From NCBI GenBank assembly GCA_944325005.1, contig CALUYO010000007.1:21623-85622 (forward strand): a DNA stretch of 64,000 bases, written 5' to 3'. Below, one piece after another: positions 62,049 through 64,000 of this stretch. The stretch's first letter is position 1. Each line of letters starts with the position of its first letter. The position numbers and the translations under genes were made by a program. A model generated the notes under the pieces. The model had not been told where the DNA came from and did not search any database. It worked only from the letters and a program-made list of their open reading frames with translations. Origin of the DNA: Candidatus Gastranaerophilales bacterium. Its GTDB lineage: Bacteria; Cyanobacteriota; Vampirovibrionia; Gastranaerophilales; Gastranaerophilaceae.

Positions 62049-63833
62049 ATGCGATTAGAAAATTTCAAAAAATTTATCAGATACTACGGGAAAGGAAGGT
62101 ATCTTAATCTATTCGGATTTACAGTTCTGTCATTTATTGCAGGATTTCTTGAACTAATTGGAATAGCCTTGATCTATCCTTTCATAATGCTGATAATTAA
62201 TCCGGAAGCATTTGCAAATTATATACCATATATAAAACTTGAAAACAGCTTTAAAACCGGCCTGCTTATAGGCTTAGCAGTCCTTTTTATTTTTATTTCA
62301 AAAAATATTTTTATTATATTTATTCAATATATTCAAAACAGGTTTATATGTAACTGGAAAAAAGACATTACTTCAAAATTTATGCAATACTACATATATG
62401 CTCCATACAAAAATATTATGAAGTCATCACAAACAGACAAACTTTATAACATAGAAACTATATGCAATATGGCAGTTGACGGCTTTATAATGCGCGGTTT
62501 AAACCTACTGACCAATATGATAATTGTTGTAATGATTATAGGTCTATTGTTCATTAAATTTCCTATTCCGGCTGCAGCAACTCTGATTTTTGTAACGATA
62601 ACCATGTATTTTCAAAATAAATATTTTAAGGAACGCACAGCTATACTTGCAAATACAATGGCACAAAGATTTCAGGAATATAAAGCTTCAGTAATGGAAA
62701 ATATTATAAATATTAAAGAATTAAAAATTTTGTCTGCCGAAAAAATTTTCTTTGATAAATATTTAAAAACAGAAAAAAATTTCCGTAACATTCAGGTATT
62801 GCAGGGGTTTTATAATGCAATTCCGCCTTATATTATTGAGATGCTTATCGTCTGTGCCTTACTAATTCTGGCCTGTATTCTGGCATCCCAAAATGCGGCA
62901 AATAATTCGGCTTTGATAGCATCTCTGGCAATAGTTGTTGCGGCACTTTTCAGAATAGCGCCTGCTCTGAACAGAATTCAAACTTCAATAATTAATATTA
63001 ATTCTACAAGAGATTTTGTTAAAAGAATTAACGAAGAATATGAGAAATGCGATTTAGGTAACTTTAAATATACTGAATGTAAGTTTAATGAAAAAATGGA
63101 CTTTTACAAAACAATAAATATAAAAAATATTTGTTTTTCTTACACTCCGGAAAAACAGGTTATAAATAATGTATCATTCGATATAAATAAAGGCGATTTC
63201 ATTGGAATAATAGGCCTTTCAGGTGCCGGAAAAAGTACCCTTGCAGACATTTTAACAGGACTTTTGCCGGCCGACTCCGGAAAAATAACAGTAGATGGAG
63301 TAGAATTAACCCAGAACAATTTTCCAAAATTCCGGCATATAGTAGGTTATGTTCCACAGCAAATTAATATTCTGGATAAATCGTTCAAAGAAAATGTAGC
63401 ATGGGGATGTGAATATATTAATGATGAAGCAGTTATAAAAGCTTTAAAAGCCGCTAAATTATATGATTTCATAAATGAATACCCGCATGGAATTGATTCC
63501 AATATTATAATTGGCTCAAATGGCTTATCACAAGGACAAAAACAACGTCTGGCAATAGCCCGCGCACTTTACAGAGATCCTGAAATTTTAATTTTCGATG
63601 AAGCAACATCAGCACTTGATGTTAAGGTTGAAAATGAAATAACAGAAATGCTTAAAAACATTAGTTCTTCTAAAACTATAATAGCAATAGCACACAGACT
63701 ATCAACCCTAAAAGCATGTAATAAACTTATTTATATGAAAGACGGTCGAATAATTGATATAGGAACTTTTGAACAATTAAGCAGTAAATATCCTGATTTC
63801 GATAATCTGGTAAAATTATCCTCAATAAAATAA
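62049..63833 (+). CDS. ABC exporter, fused membrane and ATPase domains (MsbA/PglK-like)
   Basis: 594 residues. Six membrane helices in residues 1-310 with FLELIGIALIYPFIML, then an ATPase: Walker A GLSGAGKST, Q-loop YVPQQINILDKSF, signature LSQGQKQRLAIARAL, Walker B ILIFDEATSALD, switch AHRLST. Half-transporter working as a dimer; lipid, lipid-linked oligosaccharide or peptide substrates are possible. AAGG site weak. Nothing adjacent defines the substrate. Confidence 0.88.
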   Translation: MRLENFKKFIRYYGKGRYLNLFGFTVLSFIAGFLELIGIALIYPFIMLIINPEAFANYIPYIKLENSFKTGLLIGLAVLFIFISKNIFIIFIQYIQNRFICNWKKDITSKFMQYYIYAPYKNIMKSSQTDKLYNIETICNMAVDGFIMRGLNLLTNMIIVVMIIGLLFIKFPIPAAATLIFVTITMYFQNKYFKERTAILANTMAQRFQEYKASVMENIINIKELKILSAEKIFFDKYLKTEKNFRNIQVLQGFYNAIPPYIIEMLIVCALLILACILASQNAANNSALIASLAIVVAALFRIAPALNRIQTSIININSTRDFVKRINEEYEKCDLGNFKYTECKFNEKMDFYKTINIKNICFSYTPEKQVINNVSFDINKGDFIGIIGLSGAGKSTLADILTGLLPADSGKITVDGVELTQNNFPKFRHIVGYVPQQINILDKSFKENVAWGCEYINDEAVIKALKAAKLYDFINEYPHGIDSNIIIGSNGLSQGQKQRLAIARALYRDPEILIFDEATSALDVKVENEITEMLKNISSSKTIIAIAHRLSTLKACNKLIYMKDGRIIDIGTFEQLSSKYPDFDNLVKLSSIK

Positions 63834-63851
63834 AAAAAATAAAAAAAGTAC

Positions 63852-63880
63852 TTTACAATAAAAATTTTTTATTATATAAT
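63852..63880 (+). promoter_or_regulatory. Promoter of tRNA-Asn
   Basis: TTTACA, 17-bp spacer, TATAAT. Confidence 0.75.
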
Positions 63881-63891
63881 AAATTCGTAAG

Positions 63892-63917
63892 CCCCAACTG
63901 ATAAAAGTTGTGGGGAA
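63892..63917 (+). other. Hairpin in the 5' leader of tRNA-Asn
   Basis: CCCCAAC/GTTGTGGGG (one bulge) directly upstream of the tRNA, within the predicted transcript. It may be a processing signal; not a terminator, as no T run follows. Confidence 0.45.
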
Positions 63918-63923
63918 GTTTAT

Positions 63924-63995
63924 TCCTCAGTAGCTCAATGGCGGAGCAACCGGCTGTTAACCGGTAGGTTGTTGGTTCGAGTCCAACCTGGGGAG
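63924..63995 (+). tRNA. tRNA-Asn (GTT anticodon)
   Basis: Acceptor TCCTCAG/CTGGGGA, anticodon loop CTGTTAA between CCGG and CCGG arms, T-arm GTTGGTTCGAGTCCAAC, discriminator G, no encoded CCA. Confidence 0.93.
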
Positions 63996-64000
63996 TTTTT

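Noticed and set aside
1..64000. CRISPR arrays, insertion sequences, transposases, rRNA genes
   Set aside because: No regularly spaced repeats, transposase-like proteins, terminal inverted repeats of IS type or rRNA sequence were found on reading both strands.

Overview
Organism. The window looks like part of a chromosome from a low-GC, anaerobic, fermentative bacterium with an outer membrane, on the non-photosynthetic side of the cyanobacterial lineage (Vampirovibrionia/Melainabacteria, probably Gastranaerophilales-like). The placement rests on an RpaB-type response regulator, a DUF512/PDZ FeS protein typical of Cyanobacteria, a diadenylate cyclase, a family of prepilins with FTLAEVLVTLGIIG leaders, and low-GC codon use throughout. 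KdsB and Mla-type genes indicate lipopolysaccharide and outer-membrane lipid transport. NifJ, HydG and an iron alcohol dehydrogenase indicate pyruvate:ferredoxin fermentation with [FeFe]-hydrogenase. The taxonomic call is an inference from gene content.

Layout. 1-4.6 kb: partial plsC, a prepilin, gtrA-gatD, tatD-tlyA. 4.2-13.5 kb: polA, clpX, clpP, tig, a prepilin 5' relic, an alcohol dehydrogenase, dedA and ogt. 13.5-16.3 kb: a small accessory patch (HNH protein plus a coupled 50-residue ORF, a kinase-like/alpha-repeat protein, a decayed gene) next to tRNA-His. 16.4-26.3 kb: rpaB, an HTH regulator, kdsB, prmA-accA-accD, a metzincin protease, ybaB-recR, mlaE-mlaF and a dapL-like aminotransferase. 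26.3-30 kb: two prepilins with identical 5' ends flanking two small unknown genes, mazG and a small ORF. 30-45 kb: DUF512, PadR, an oligopeptide ABC ATPase, smpB, a formyltransferase, hydG, mnmA, glmU, an MFS exporter, typA, yitT-cdaA-lysA. 45-64 kb: prepilin, recN, a PH-like/TonB-C fusion, a sigma factor, a PHP protein, tRNA-Val, rlmD, a tract-bearing RelA/SpoT-like protein, nifJ, prepilin, an unknown membrane protein, mtaB, a Bax-inhibitor family protein, an ABC exporter and tRNA-Asn.

Main discovery. Six homopolymer tracts of 10 or 11 cytosines (+ strand) occur in this AT-rich sequence. Five sit at the start of prepilin genes and one near the start of an unrelated protein. In four prepilins the tract lies in the coding sequence between the start codon and the prepilin-peptidase site. 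C11 puts start and pilin in frame (the locus at 1344 is ON). C10 breaks the frame (26931, 29984 and 45475 are OFF). The 53942 tract is ON at C10. This looks like a multi-locus phase-variable pilin system in which the tract encodes only leader peptide that is later cleaved off. Most of these genes share a stereotyped cassette: TTGAA-type -35, 17-bp spacer, TATAAT-type -10, a strong Shine-Dalgarno, about ten codons, the tract, then the pilin. A decayed copy lies at about 11.0 kb.

Second pattern. About ten genes (tatD, the metzincin, mlaE, padR, oppF, smpB, mnmA, the MFS gene, recN, mtaB; also a GTG-start gene at 48689) have a -10 hexamer 6-7 bases before the start codon and no Shine-Dalgarno. 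They are probably transcribed as leaderless mRNAs.
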